Of a stretch of DNA of 64,000 nt, positions 17,093 through 26,336 are shown one piece after another (within the stretch, counting starts at the first letter, position 1; each line of letters opens with the position of its first letter). Below the pieces are notes generated by a model. That model did not search any database and was not told the origin of the DNA. It worked only from the letters and a program-made list of their open reading frames with translations. Both the position numbers and the translations under genes were made by a program. The DNA is from Burkholderia aenigmatica. GTDB lineage: Bacteria > Pseudomonadota > Gammaproteobacteria > Burkholderiales > Burkholderiaceae. Location of the stretch: contig NZ_CABVQC010000020.1 of NCBI RefSeq assembly GCF_902499175.1, positions 1 through 64,000 on the forward strand, written 5' to 3'.

Positions 17093-18685
17093 ATGCCTAT
17101 GACGATGGACAACGAAATCCTGACCACGCCCGCGCTGATCGCACGGGCAGCCGCGCGCCACGGCGCGCATCCGGCGATCGAATCGGCGCATGGCCGGCTG
17201 ACTTACGCGGAACTCGACGCGGCACGCCTCGACGCGGCCCGCGCGCTGCTCGCGAGCGGCATCGCGGCCGGCGACCGCATCGCGGTGTGGGCGCCGAACC
17301 TGCCGCAATGGATCGTCGCGGCGCTGGCGATCCACACCGTCGGCGCGATCCTCGTGCCGGTCAATACGCGGATGAAAGGGATGGAGGTGGGCGGCATTCT
17401 GCACGACGGCGGTGCACGGCTGCTGTTCTGCTGCGGCACCTTCCTCGGCGAATCCTACCCGGCGATGCTCGCGCCGCACCGGCCCGCGACGCTCGAGCGC
17501 GTCGTCGTGTTCGACGGCGAGCCGCCTTCAGGCGTGAGCGACGAAACCTGGAGCGCGTTCCTCGCGCGTGGCGCCGACGTGCCGCTGGGCGCGGTGCGCG
17601 AACGCGAGGCCCAGGTGACGCCCGACACCGTGATGGACCTGATGTTCACGTCCGGCACGACGGGCCGCCCGAAGGGCGTGATGACCGCGCACGGCCAGAA
17701 CCTGCGCGCTGCGCAGGCATGGGCGGCAATCGCCGGCGTGCGGCCCGACGACCGCTACCTGATCGTCAATCCGTTCTTCCATACGTTTGGCTACAAGGCA
17801 GGCTGGCTCGCCGCGCTGGCGAGCGGTGCGACCGTGCTGCCGCACCTCGTGTTCCAGCCGGCCGACGTGCTGCGGCGCGTCGCCGACGACCGCATCTCGG
17901 TGCTGCCCGGCCCGCCGACGCTGTACTACGCGCTGCTCGACGCATCCGATCGCGCGACGCGCGACCTGTCGTCGCTGCGGATCGCGGTCACGGGCGCGGC
18001 GGCGATCGCGCCGAGCCTGATCGAGCGGATGCGCGCGGATCTCGGCTTCGAGACGGTGCTGACCGGCTACGGGCTGACCGAATCGTGCGGTTTCGCGACG
18101 CTGTGCCGTCAAGGCGACGATGCGGAGACGGTCGCCTATACGTCGGGCCGCCCGATGCCGGATGTCGAACTGCGCATCGCGGGGCCGGGCGGCGCGCCGC
18201 TCGGGCCGGACGAGACCGGCGAGATCTGGGTGCGCGGCTACAACGTGATGCGCGGTTACTTCAACCAGCCGGACGCAACGCGCGAGACCGTCGATGCGGA
18301 CGGCTGGCTGCATACGGGCGATCTCGGCTGTGTCGATGCGAACGGCAACCTGAAGATCACCGACCGCATCAAGGACATGTTCATCGTCGGCGGCTTCAAC
18401 TGCTATCCGGCCGAGATCGAGCGGCTGCTCGCCGCGCACCCGGCGATCGCGCAGGTGGCGCTGGTCGGCGTGCCCGATACGCGGCTCGGCGAGGTCGGGC
18501 ATGCGTATGTCGTGCTGCGGCCGGGCATGCATGCCGACGCTGACGCACTGAACGACTGGGCGCGCCGCAACATGGCGAACTACAAGGTGCCGCGGCATTT
18601 CACGTTCGTCGAGCAACTGCCGACGAGCGCGGCCGGGAAGGTGCTGAAGTACCGTCTGCGGACGGGGATCGAGGCGGCGGCCTGA
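17093..18685 (+). CDS. fadD3: FadD3-like acyl-CoA synthetase
   Basis: The protein, up to 530 residues, is an AMP-forming acyl-CoA ligase. The P-loop TSGTTGRPKG is at residues 186-195, NPFFHTFGYKAG follows, then GYGLTES, and the hinge GWLHTGDLG with ITDRIKDMFIVGGFN and the catalytic Lys in AAGKVLKYRLR. The NPFFHTFGYKAG stretch resembles FadD3, which activates the C/D-ring propionate (HIP) after ring A/B removal. ATGs at 17093, 17099 and 17105 are all possible and none has a clear ribosome site. It follows kshB by 34 bases. Confidence 0.75.
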   Translation: MPMTMDNEILTTPALIARAAARHGAHPAIESAHGRLTYAELDAARLDAARALLASGIAAGDRIAVWAPNLPQWIVAALAIHTVGAILVPVNTRMKGMEVGGILHDGGARLLFCCGTFLGESYPAMLAPHRPATLERVVVFDGEPPSGVSDETWSAFLARGADVPLGAVREREAQVTPDTVMDLMFTSGTTGRPKGVMTAHGQNLRAAQAWAAIAGVRPDDRYLIVNPFFHTFGYKAGWLAALASGATVLPHLVFQPADVLRRVADDRISVLPGPPTLYYALLDASDRATRDLSSLRIAVTGAAAIAPSLIERMRADLGFETVLTGYGLTESCGFATLCRQGDDAETVAYTSGRPMPDVELRIAGPGGAPLGPDETGEIWVRGYNVMRGYFNQPDATRETVDADGWLHTGDLGCVDANGNLKITDRIKDMFIVGGFNCYPAEIERLLAAHPAIAQVALVGVPDTRLGEVGHAYVVLRPGMHADADALNDWARRNMANYKVPRHFTFVEQLPTSAAGKVLKYRLRTGIEAAA

Positions 18686-18717
18686 GCGCCGCCGCGACAC
18701 ACGAACGGGATGAACGC

Positions 18718-19491
18718 ATGAACGACAACGGGTTTCCGCCGGGCGCGGTGCTGGTGTTCGGCGGCAGTGGCGGGATCGGGCAGGGGGTTGCGCTCGAGTT
18801 TGCGCGCGCCGGCGTGCCGGTCGCGGTGGGCTACCGCAGCAAGGCGGACGTGGCCGAGCGCGTCGCGCGCGACATTCGCGGCGCAGGCGTCGCGGCCACC
18901 ACGCACTGCGTGGACGTGACCGATTCCGCCCAGGTCGACGCGGCGCTCGCGGCTGCAATCGGCGCGCACGGCCGCGTGCACACGGTCGTCTGGGCGGCCG
19001 GGCCGTTCGTGAACCAGCGTCATATCGGCGACATGACGCACGACGATTGGCGCCGCGCGATCGACGTCGAGACGATCGGCTTCTTCGTGGCGGCGAAAGC
19101 CGCGCTGCCGCACTTCCGCGCGTCGGGCGGCGGATCGTTCGTGACGCTCGGGTCGGCCGGGCACCTGCGCTGGCCCGACCGAGACGGGCTGTCGGTCGCG
19201 CCGAAGGCGGCGAACGAGGCGCTGGTCAAGGGGCTGGCACGCGAGGAGGGGCGTTACGACATTCGCGCGAATTCGATCCTGGTCGGCGTGATCGAGGCCG
19301 GGATGTTTCCGGTGCTGCTCGAACAGGGACAGTTCGACCAGGCGTGGATCGACGAAACGCAGAAGATGCTCGCGCTCAAGCGCTGGGGGAAGGCGTACGA
19401 CGTCGGGCGGGCGGCGGTGTTCCTGGCGTCGGACCGGGCCAATTACATTACCGGGCAGCAGTTGAATGTGTCAGGCGGGTATGGGCTGTGA
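18718..19491 (+). CDS. SDR-family protein lacking the catalytic tyrosine
   Basis: The 257-residue short-chain dehydrogenase fold has the cofactor motif GGSGGIG (residues 15-21), Ser146 in LGSAGH and Lys163. The residue four before that lysine is Ser159 (SVAPK) instead of the Tyr of the YxxxK motif, and the usual NNAG is replaced by WAAGP. The C-terminal NYITGQQLNVSGGYGL is a normal SDR end. It is the last gene of the left block, 32 bases after fadD3. It may use altered chemistry, act on another bond, or be a non-reductase; the steroid step is unknown. Confidence 0.75.
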   Translation: MNDNGFPPGAVLVFGGSGGIGQGVALEFARAGVPVAVGYRSKADVAERVARDIRGAGVAATTHCVDVTDSAQVDAALAAAIGAHGRVHTVVWAAGPFVNQRHIGDMTHDDWRRAIDVETIGFFVAAKAALPHFRASGGGSFVTLGSAGHLRWPDRDGLSVAPKAANEALVKGLAREEGRYDIRANSILVGVIEAGMFPVLLEQGQFDQAWIDETQKMLALKRWGKAYDVGRAAVFLASDRANYITGQQLNVSGGYGL

Positions 19492-19665
19492 CGGTTGAGG
19501 TGCTGCGGGCAAGGTAGTGCGCGCCCGCGATTCCGATAGGGCGCTGTAGCGATGCCTGCCCCATGAGCGAGGAGCAGGCATCGTGTGCCCGTCATGTCGG
19601 CTTGCGTATTCCGGTGACAGACCGCTTCGTGTCAGCGTCGACGCGGGGAAACCCGAGGGTCGCGA

Positions 19666-20985
19666 TCACCACGCCAGCGGTGCCGGCTCCGTTTTCCAGA
19701 ACAGCCAGCGCCGGCGTTCGAGATGCATGCCGTTGCCGATCTGGTATGGCTGCTGCCGCCCGGCATCCAGTTCGATAATCGACACGTAGCCGGCACAGGT
19801 CGAGACGACGAGCGTTCGGCCGTCGTCCGATAGATCCATGTCGCAGATCGTCGAGCCGACGAAATGTTGCCAACGGGCGTTGCCGTCCGTGTCGACCGCG
19901 CGCAGATAGCCGCCGGCATCGCCGAGGATGAATTCGTCGCGACGCGCGGCAGACGCGTAGACGCGTGCGTTGCCCTCGATCACTTTTACGCCGTCTGCGT
20001 CCTCGTAGAAATCCGAGTGCAGCCCGGGAAGCTTGTCGACCTGTACGCCGATCGTTGCGCCATTGTAAAAGTGGCAGGCGTTCAGCGCGAGCACGCTGCC
20101 GTCGGCGCTGAACACGGCATGGTGCGGATACTCGCCGTGCGGGCCGACTGTCGCGATGCATTGCAAGCGGGCGTCGAATACCCGATGCTCGCCGTCCTGC
20201 GCGCCGACTGCAATGAGCGATCCGTCCGAAGACAGCGCGCCGTGCTCCATGTCGAGCGACACGTCGGGCGCGTCGTCCGGATAGTTCTTGCGGAGCCAGT
20301 CGAAATGCTCCTGCATTTGCTCTTGGGTCGGCAGGAGCAAATGCGCGCGTTGTTCGTCCAGAACGTATGTGCCGTCGGCGGAGACCAGCAGCACGCGCTT
20401 GCCGTCCGGAAACGGGATGAGCCGGGTCGGCTTCGGGTGCGTTTCGCGCGGCGGGACGTCGAACCCCTCCGGTACGCCTTCCTGGCCCGTCGGCCAGGGG
20501 CACCATGCAACACGCGGCCCTTGCCAGCCGTCCGTCACCTCGACGCCTTGCTCGCGTGCGACGGCGAAGAAACGCCGGCGCGGGCAGCGGCCGAAGAAGA
20601 GGACGCCCGGGATGTCGGTGATCGTGTCGCCTTCGATATGCAGAACCTTGCCAGGTTCGTACGTTGCACCGAGGCGCACGAGGATGCCACCGTCACGCAG
20701 CGCGAGCACGGCCGCAATGCTCTGCGCGTTTTCCTCCAGCAACGGCATCAACGGTTCATGCGCGAGCGGCCATTGTGCCCGGATGTCCTTTCGCTCGGGG
20801 GACGCATTGGCTTCGCGAAGCGATGCCAGCAAGGCAGGCAGCAGGTCGTCGCTGTTCGCGAATTCGGGGGCATCGCCGGCCTCGTCCCAGCCTTTGGCGA
20901 GCCCGGTTGCCACGTAACGGTTGATCTCTTCGGCGTAGTCGAGCACGCGGTGTTGCCATAGCGCTTGCGCTTCGTCCTGGTTCAT
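19666..20985 (-). CDS. Cytoplasmic beta-propeller-like protein of unknown function
   Basis: The 439-residue protein has no signal peptide. After a helical N-terminal third (QALWQHRVLDYAEEINRYV and onward) it shows repeated WD40-like strands: GKRVLLVSADGTYVL, SSDGSLIAVGAQDGEHRVFDAR, FSADGSVLALN, DEFILGDAGGYLRAVD and SDDGRTLVVSTCAGYVSIIEL. This indicates a beta-propeller scaffold, perhaps binding a partner protein. It is convergent with the end of the left catabolic block and marks the start of the foreign-looking patch. I do not recognise a named family, and no catalytic motif is visible. Confidence 0.6.
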   Translation of the reverse strand: MNQDEAQALWQHRVLDYAEEINRYVATGLAKGWDEAGDAPEFANSDDLLPALLASLREANASPERKDIRAQWPLAHEPLMPLLEENAQSIAAVLALRDGGILVRLGATYEPGKVLHIEGDTITDIPGVLFFGRCPRRRFFAVAREQGVEVTDGWQGPRVAWCPWPTGQEGVPEGFDVPPRETHPKPTRLIPFPDGKRVLLVSADGTYVLDEQRAHLLLPTQEQMQEHFDWLRKNYPDDAPDVSLDMEHGALSSDGSLIAVGAQDGEHRVFDARLQCIATVGPHGEYPHHAVFSADGSVLALNACHFYNGATIGVQVDKLPGLHSDFYEDADGVKVIEGNARVYASAARRDEFILGDAGGYLRAVDTDGNARWQHFVGSTICDMDLSDDGRTLVVSTCAGYVSIIELDAGRQQPYQIGNGMHLERRRWLFWKTEPAPLAW

Positions 20986-21976
20986 TCGGTTTCTCTCGGA
21001 TTGGATCGGCGTTGGTTCGACGCCGTTGGTTTTTTGTAGACGGGTTCAGCCATTCGGACAACCGGCGTGGCCCGTTGCGACATGCGCCGGCCGATTCTAC
21101 CGTCATGCCGTGACATTGAATTCGATGGACTTGCCCGGGGCACGCTCTCGGCCCGGGTATGGGGTGTAGCGGGGTGCGGAAATGCGTGGTCGAGCGATTG
21201 CGCTCCCGTATCGAGCTTCATCGGCGCCGACATTACCTGTCTTTCCCGCTCTTGAAATCGTTTACGACGCGGGTCGATATGTCGACCGGTTCCCGCCCAT
21301 CGTTTCGGCTCGCTTATCTCCCCGGTGCACGACGCGGACAAGATGGATGCGCACGCATCGGTATTCACCCTGCATCGCCACGCGCGATCGCACATCGGCC
21401 TCGCGCGCGACCGGCGCGAGGTCACATTCTTGCAACGCATTCTTCAATGCATTGCGCCGCACGCGTTCGACGACAACGACGACACGCATGCGCTGAAGGC
21501 CGTCCCGCCTCGTTCGGCACGCGTTGCGGCACCGATGCGCGTCGCGGCGGATCGCGTGTCCCGGCATCGACCGCCGAATAAGGATGCGCGCCTGAAACAT
21601 TTCCTCCTGTTACAGCCCGCGCGACCTTCCGTGTTTTGCGGTGACGCTTGTCCCGCATCGGTTTGCGCCGCATGGCACGCGCTTTGCGGTTGACCCGGTG
21701 CCGCCGGTGCAAACGAAATGGGCAACAACGATGAACGCATCGTCGGCATGCAACGACATCGAAACAATCGGGGAATCGGATCGGGCCGCGGGCGCCGCGT
21801 GGGGTGGCGCACCTGCTGCGCATGTCGTATCGGCCATGTGTACGGGGCAACGCGTGCCCGATCCGTAGAACAGCAAGCGTGCTTGCAAGGTGTCGTGTCG
21901 GGGTTCGCATCACGCAGGGCGGCGCAGGCCGCATGCGTTGGCGAGGCGCGCCCGGCACATGTCGGGGGAGGCGCCC
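20986..21976. other. Long intergenic stretch, no convincing gene
   Basis: This 991-base stretch contains several short open frames on both strands, but none has a ribosome site together with a recognisable or compositionally convincing protein. A 45-codon frame starting near 21,731 is possible but unsupported. The stretch may be decayed sequence at the edge of the inserted patch. Confidence 0.35.
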
Positions 21977-22636
21977 GTGAAAATGACGGTGAACCAATGG
22001 GCAGCGGTCGCGGTGATGTGCGCCGCGAGCGCGCACGCGCAGGAGATCTACCTGCAGGGCGGCACGCAGGGCGTCGGTATCGGCGCGGCCGTGAGCTTCA
22101 ATTCGATCCTGGGGGCGCATGCGGACTTCAATGCGATCGATCTTTCGCATGACTTCACGGTGGCGGGCAATCGCTATCAGGACGACCTGAAGCTGCGCCA
22201 GGGCGGCTTGTACGCGGACATCTTTCCGTGGCGCGGCAGCGGCTTTCGGGCGACGCTCGGGATGCGCTTCAACGACGACGATATCCGCGGCGTATCGGTG
22301 CCGACCAACGGCACCTATGTGTTCGGCGGCAAGCACTATCCGGCGATGCCGGGGATGTACGCGGTGGCGGAAGCGCGCTATCCGACCGTGATGCCGTACG
22401 TCGGGATCGGCTACGGGCATCGGCCGGCGTCGAAAGGGCTGGGATTCGTCGCCGATCTCGGCGTTGCGTACGGGATCCCGAAATGTTCGTACACGCTGTC
22501 GCCGGAACTGGCGGCCGCGGCCGGGCCGGCGAAGAGCCAGGTTCTGGTCTCGAGCGGGCTGGATTCGCTGCGGCAGGTGATGTCGCGCTATCGGTGGTAT
22601 CCGGTTTTGCAGATCGGGATTTCGTATCGGTTCTGA
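21977..22636 (+). CDS. Secreted outer-membrane beta-barrel-like protein
   Basis: The 219-residue protein has a signal peptide ending SAHAQ. The mature part consists of alternating short strands rich in Gly and aromatics (EIYLQGGTQGVGIGAA, GGLYADIFPW, RATLGMRFND, PYVGIGYGHR) and ends in ISYRF, with the terminal Phe typical of outer-membrane barrels. It is probably a small barrel with about eight strands. GTG 21977 is preferred because GGGGGAGG lies 5 bases upstream; ATG 21983 is an alternative start two codons later. No specific family or substrate was recognised. Confidence 0.6.
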   Translation: MKMTVNQWAAVAVMCAASAHAQEIYLQGGTQGVGIGAAVSFNSILGAHADFNAIDLSHDFTVAGNRYQDDLKLRQGGLYADIFPWRGSGFRATLGMRFNDDDIRGVSVPTNGTYVFGGKHYPAMPGMYAVAEARYPTVMPYVGIGYGHRPASKGLGFVADLGVAYGIPKCSYTLSPELAAAAGPAKSQVLVSSGLDSLRQVMSRYRWYPVLQIGISYRF

Positions 22637-23006
22637 GCGGTTGCGCTTCCGTTGCGTGTGCCGGGCGGGGGATGGCCGGCAGCGCCGATACGGGCGGGAC
22701 AACGGGTGCCGGCAAGGGTGGCAGTTGACGACCGTCGCGAGCGCGACGCGCGACGGCGGTTTGCGCGTGCCTTCAACGGATGGGACGACTGGCTGATCGG
22801 CCGTCTTTCCCGCCGGACCGATCCGGCTTGCCTTGCACCCAGCGGTTCGACGTGTCGGGCGAGCTGCGCATGTCGAAAGGATTCATGCGCCCCGTTGCCG
22901 TTCGCCGACGCCAACCACCGTCCTCTCTCCGCCAATGGCGGTGATAGCCGTGATTGCAACGGGTGTCATGGCACTATCATTGATATCAGCCTGGATGGAG
23001 GGAATC
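22637..23006. other. Intergenic region, no gene recognised
   Basis: These 370 bases lie between the barrel-like gene and the truncated antitoxin. Nothing with a ribosome site and a recognisable product was seen. The segment just before the antitoxin is presumably its old promoter region. Confidence 0.35.
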
Positions 23007-23159
23007 ATGGCAAATCTACGGGTGCGTAACGTGGACGATATCGTTCAGCGCCCGCGCGAGCAGGCTGCGGCCAATGGCAGGCGTGCGGAGGCTGAACATC
23101 GGGCCATTCCGGCCGCTGCGCTCGGCCGGAAACCGTTGGCGCACAAGGGCATGTTCTGA
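23007..23159 (+). pseudogene. Truncated FitA-type ribbon-helix-helix antitoxin
   Basis: The 50-residue frame starts MANLRVRNVDD and continues with an AAANGRRAEAEHRAI stretch, the hallmark of FitA/VapB-like ribbon-helix-helix antitoxins that repress their own operon and block a PIN toxin. Family members are usually about 75-85 residues; here the similarity ends near residue 40 and the frame closes with a different tail. GGAGGG lies 4 bases before ATG. The expected PIN toxin does not follow directly, but its C-terminal remnant is found about 2.1 kb downstream (25,286-25,414). Confidence 0.6.
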
Positions 23160-23178
23160 ATCTGTTCAGAATTCGTCT

Positions 23179-23280
23179 AGAACTCACCTTCACCTGAATC
23201 GTCGTGACGCCTCGCGCATCTGCATAGCTTTCGGCCGACGTGTCCGACATGTGGCCGAGTAGCGCCTTCGCATCACGTCT
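23179..23280 (-). pseudogene. Relic of a tyrosine-recombinase C-terminus
   Basis: Read on the minus strand, the frame gives RRDAKALLGHMSDTSAESYADARG, matching the LLGH...Y end of phage-type integrases, where the His and the nucleophilic Tyr lie about 10-12 residues apart. A stop codon precedes it directly in frame, and no integrase body is present upstream. It is thus a short remnant next to the truncated antitoxin. The call rests on a short match. Confidence 0.4.
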
Positions 23281-23678
23281 TCATGGAACTTACGCGATAG
23301 CGCCTCGAAGATCGGCATCGAGCAGCTCCGCCCGGTTTCGAATTCGGCCGTTTCCACGTCGATGTCGGCGGACGATTCGAACGCGTTTCACCTCGTTCCG
23401 CGCTTCCCCCGATCGCATTCCCGAATGCCTGATTCATGTCGAACGACAACGACAGGTCGGCGACGGAGGGAAGACGATTGGCCTCGGTGCAAACGGTAAC
23501 AGTCAGTTTTCCGTGAATGCGTTGCGGAACAAAGTGTGGCAATCCGGTGTCATCGTCGGTCGGGAAGCGATGGGTTGGTCGCCGGGATAAAGCAGGTGAA
23601 CACGGGAACAACCATTCAAGCAATGCAGGGTGCCGTTTGAGCGGCACCGAGCGGCTCGTAACAAGGAGTGCAACAAGC
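23281..23678. other. Intergenic region upstream of tailspike-like gene
   Basis: These 398 bases hold no supported gene. Open frames on the minus strand (for example around 23,300-23,500) show no recognisable domain. The tailspike-like gene's ribosome site AAGGAG lies at the right end. Confidence 0.35.
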
Positions 23679-25235
23679 ATGAAAATTTTCCGCACGAGGC
23701 TTCGCAGCATCGCAGGCCTCCTGGTTGCAGCGGCAGTGTTCGATTCAGCGTATGCACAGGGTGTGCCTGGGCAGCTTCTGACTGCAACGCAGCTTAACGA
23801 TGCGTTGCGGACGGCTTCGATCCAGGGCGGTGCGATCAACGGCGCGACGATCGGGAGTGCTCGTCCGGCTTCTGGCAAGTTCACATCGCTTGCGGCGTCT
23901 GCATCGAATCCGTCGTTACTGTTCAATTTCGGTGGGGTGGGCGAAAGCGATCGCGCGTTGCAGGCGATTCTGCGGGAACAGAAAATTTCGGTGATCGCAT
24001 TCGGTGCGGACCCGACCGGCGCACGACCGAGCGCGACGGCGATTCAGAATGCGATCAACTACGCGTGTGCGTCGCCGTCGCAGAAGACGGTGTATGAGCC
24101 GCCGGGCACGTATCTCTGGGACCACAACGTGACGATCAACTGTCCGGCCGTCAAGCTGATCGGTTCTGGAGGGGGTGGATACAACGACAATGCGCCGAAG
24201 ATCAACGCGACGACGATCAATCGCTGGGTCGGCCCGCGGGGCGGCACTGCGCTGACGATCGCCCCGTCCGGCGATCAGAAGACAGAAGACAACAGCGTCA
24301 TGGGGATCTTCTGGGATGGCAACAATTCCCGTGGCGGTATCGCTGTCAATCTGATTTCAGCCCGATACGGGACTTACGACATTCGTGCAGCCCACTGGTC
24401 TACCGCTTTTGTGCAGACGGACATTTCGCCGGCGGCAACGGAGAACTCGGACGTCACGGGAAACATTTTCTACAATATTTCCGGGTATCAAACGCTGCCG
24501 ACGGACGGGTCGGTGCTCATCACACACAGTGCTTACGATCACAATGCCTGCTGGAATCACTTCTTCCTGATTCAAGCCGTTTATTTCAATTCGCCCGGTA
24601 TCGTGCTGAATGGCGACGACAGCGAACGGTTTGACGTGATCAATCTATACAACGCGAAGGATGGAACAGCAAAAGGGCTCGTGCTGAATGGCTCGAATAC
24701 GTCGCCGTATGCCAATACGCGTCACAACACGTTCTATCTGGTTGGCACGGGGGGCAGCCAGCACGGCAACCAGGGCGGCGTTTATTCGCAGGGGGTTGAC
24801 GCGTCCGGCAAGCCGCTCGCCTATCCTGCGGTGGGAAACAATATCGTCTGGTACGACGCCGAGAACTCGCAAGCGATGCCGACGGTCGATCCCGGGTCGA
24901 CGCTCTGGTGGAGTGAGGACAATGCGCCGGCCGGGATGAGGCAGTTCTATTTCACGAAGAGCCCACCCGGATATGTCCAGGTCGACAATTCGGGAAAGAT
25001 CACACAGGCCGGGCAGATCACGATCCCGGCGGGCGCGACGAGTGGTTCATTCACATTCCCCACCTATCAAGGCAACCGGACGGCAGGGTTTCCGCATGCC
25101 GTCGTCAGCGTTCAGGCTACGCCAACGACGGCTGCGGTTCCATTTTGGGTGTCGGCGACGAACAAGGCCGTGACGATCACGTCGGGATCGCCGCATACCG
25201 CGCTCACGTTCTCTTTCAAGGTCGAGGGGTATTGA
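23679..25235 (+). CDS. Secreted pectate-lyase-like/tailspike-like protein
   Basis: The 518-residue protein has a signal peptide (MKIFRTRLRSIAGLLVAAAV to SAYAQ). After a linker resembling phage tail-fibre repeats (INGATIGSARPASGKFTSL) comes the start of a right-handed parallel beta-helix of the pectate-lyase-3/tailspike group: VIAFGADPTGARPSATAIQNAIN and TVYEPPGTYLW. The remainder is Asn/Gly-rich with repeating strands, and the C-terminus is a beta-sandwich-like region. It may bind or cleave a polysaccharide. AAGGAG lies 10 bases before ATG 23679. Its base composition is visibly less GC-rich than the neighbours, suggesting transfer. A signal peptide is unusual for a true phage tailspike. Confidence 0.65.
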   Translation: MKIFRTRLRSIAGLLVAAAVFDSAYAQGVPGQLLTATQLNDALRTASIQGGAINGATIGSARPASGKFTSLAASASNPSLLFNFGGVGESDRALQAILREQKISVIAFGADPTGARPSATAIQNAINYACASPSQKTVYEPPGTYLWDHNVTINCPAVKLIGSGGGGYNDNAPKINATTINRWVGPRGGTALTIAPSGDQKTEDNSVMGIFWDGNNSRGGIAVNLISARYGTYDIRAAHWSTAFVQTDISPAATENSDVTGNIFYNISGYQTLPTDGSVLITHSAYDHNACWNHFFLIQAVYFNSPGIVLNGDDSERFDVINLYNAKDGTAKGLVLNGSNTSPYANTRHNTFYLVGTGGSQHGNQGGVYSQGVDASGKPLAYPAVGNNIVWYDAENSQAMPTVDPGSTLWWSEDNAPAGMRQFYFTKSPPGYVQVDNSGKITQAGQITIPAGATSGSFTFPTYQGNRTAGFPHAVVSVQATPTTAAVPFWVSATNKAVTITSGSPHTALTFSFKVEGY

Positions 25236-25285
25236 GCCACGCTGAAGAGGATCCTTGCGGGTATCGCGCTCGGCTGCGCGTGCCC

Positions 25286-25414
25286 GATCCAACGCACGAA
25301 CTCGACAAACCGATCGCTGCCGCCGCGCTGATCAACGCTCTCACCACCGTGGTCACGCGCAACGTCGACGATTTCTCGCACACCGGCGTGCGGTTGCCGA
25401 ATCCGTTCGACTAG
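25286..25414 (+). pseudogene. C-terminal remnant of a FitB/VapC PIN-domain toxin
   Basis: The frame ending at TAG 25412-25414 encodes a segment with LDKPIAAAALINALTTVVTRNVDDF followed by GVRLPNPFD. This is the conserved end of PIN-domain toxins: the acidic residue before the IAA helix, the TRNVxDF motif and the NP tail. The N-terminal PIN half with its first catalytic Asp is absent. With the truncated FitA-type antitoxin at 23,007-23,159 it indicates one former fitAB module split by the intervening 2.1 kb. Confidence 0.6.
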
Positions 25415-25449
25415 CCGCGCGGCCTGTCCGAACCGTTTTTTTTACCCCG

Positions 25450-25455
25450 TATAAT
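25450..25455 (+). promoter_or_regulatory. Candidate -10 element for the FkbM gene
   Basis: A perfect TATAAT lies 35 bases before the FkbM start codon, just after an eight-T run. No good -35 is seen at 16-18 bases upstream, so the promoter is only a candidate. Confidence 0.45.
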
Positions 25456-25490
25456 CGCGCGGAAAACCAATCAAAACGAACGGGGACGCG

Positions 25491-26327
25491 ATGACGCTTT
25501 ACGCACAACAACGATGCCGATACGGCACGATGCTGTTCAATTCGAATGATGAATTTGTGGGGCGCAGCCTGTCGTTGTACGGCGAGTGGTCCGAGCCCGA
25601 GTCGTTCCTCTTCGCGCAGATGGTCCGCGAAGGCGACACGGTCGTCGAGGCCGGCGCGAATCTCGGCTCGCACACGGTGATGCTGTCCCGGGCGGTCGGG
25701 GAGCGCGGCGCGGTGTACGCGCTCGAGCCGCAGCGTCATACGTTCCAGTTGCTCTGTGCGAATCTCGCGCTGAACCAGCGGTTGAACGTCCGCGCGCTGC
25801 AGTGCGCGGTCGGCGATGCGGAAGGCTCGGTGCCGTTCCCGGTCTTCGATCCGCGTTCGCCGAACAACTTCGGCGCGTCGTCGCTGCTCGGCACGAATCG
25901 CGACACCGAACCGGTACCGCTGCGCACACTCGACTCGCTCGACTTGCCGCGGGTCGATTTCCTGAAGGCGGACGTCGAAGGTTTCGAGCCGAACCTGATC
26001 CGCGGCGCGGGCGACACACTCCGCCGGCATCGTCCGATCGTCTATCTGGAATACTTGAATCACTACACGGGTGACGGCTCGAAGGCGTTTCTCGAGCGCT
26101 TCGCGGCGCTCGACTACCGCGTCTGGTATTTCATCACGCCCGTGTTCAACCGCCTCAACTTCCTCGGCAATCCGGAGAACGTGTTCGACGGCATCTGGTC
26201 GTTCGACCTCGTGTGCATTCCACGCGAACGCGGCGAAATGCACGGGCTCGTCGAAGTGACGCCGGACAACGAAGGCGTGTGCATCGATCCGGATACGTGG
26301 CGGCGCGTGCGGTTCGCGCCGGCGTGA
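25491..26327 (+). CDS. FkbM-family SAM-dependent methyltransferase
   Basis: The 278-residue protein carries the FkbM pattern: VREGDTVVEAGANLGSHTVMLSRAVG (SAM-binding motif I), VYALEPQRHTFQLLCANLALN, then LDSLDLPRVDFLKADVEGFEPNLIRGA and PIVYLEYL. FkbM enzymes usually O-methylate sugars or polyketides, and many sit in glycan loci. GGGG precedes ATG 25491 by 4 bases. It stands between the toxin remnant and hsaC in the foreign-looking patch. No glycosyltransferases are nearby, so the substrate is unknown. Confidence 0.8.
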   Translation: MTLYAQQRCRYGTMLFNSNDEFVGRSLSLYGEWSEPESFLFAQMVREGDTVVEAGANLGSHTVMLSRAVGERGAVYALEPQRHTFQLLCANLALNQRLNVRALQCAVGDAEGSVPFPVFDPRSPNNFGASSLLGTNRDTEPVPLRTLDSLDLPRVDFLKADVEGFEPNLIRGAGDTLRRHRPIVYLEYLNHYTGDGSKAFLERFAALDYRVWYFITPVFNRLNFLGNPENVFDGIWSFDLVCIPRERGEMHGLVEVTPDNEGVCIDPDTWRRVRFAPA

Positions 26328-26336
26328 ACCGCAGCG

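Noticed and set aside
21422-22702. 426-codon - strand frame
   Set aside because: Antisense to the barrel-like gene and gene-free DNA; very His/Arg-rich and without domain signals.
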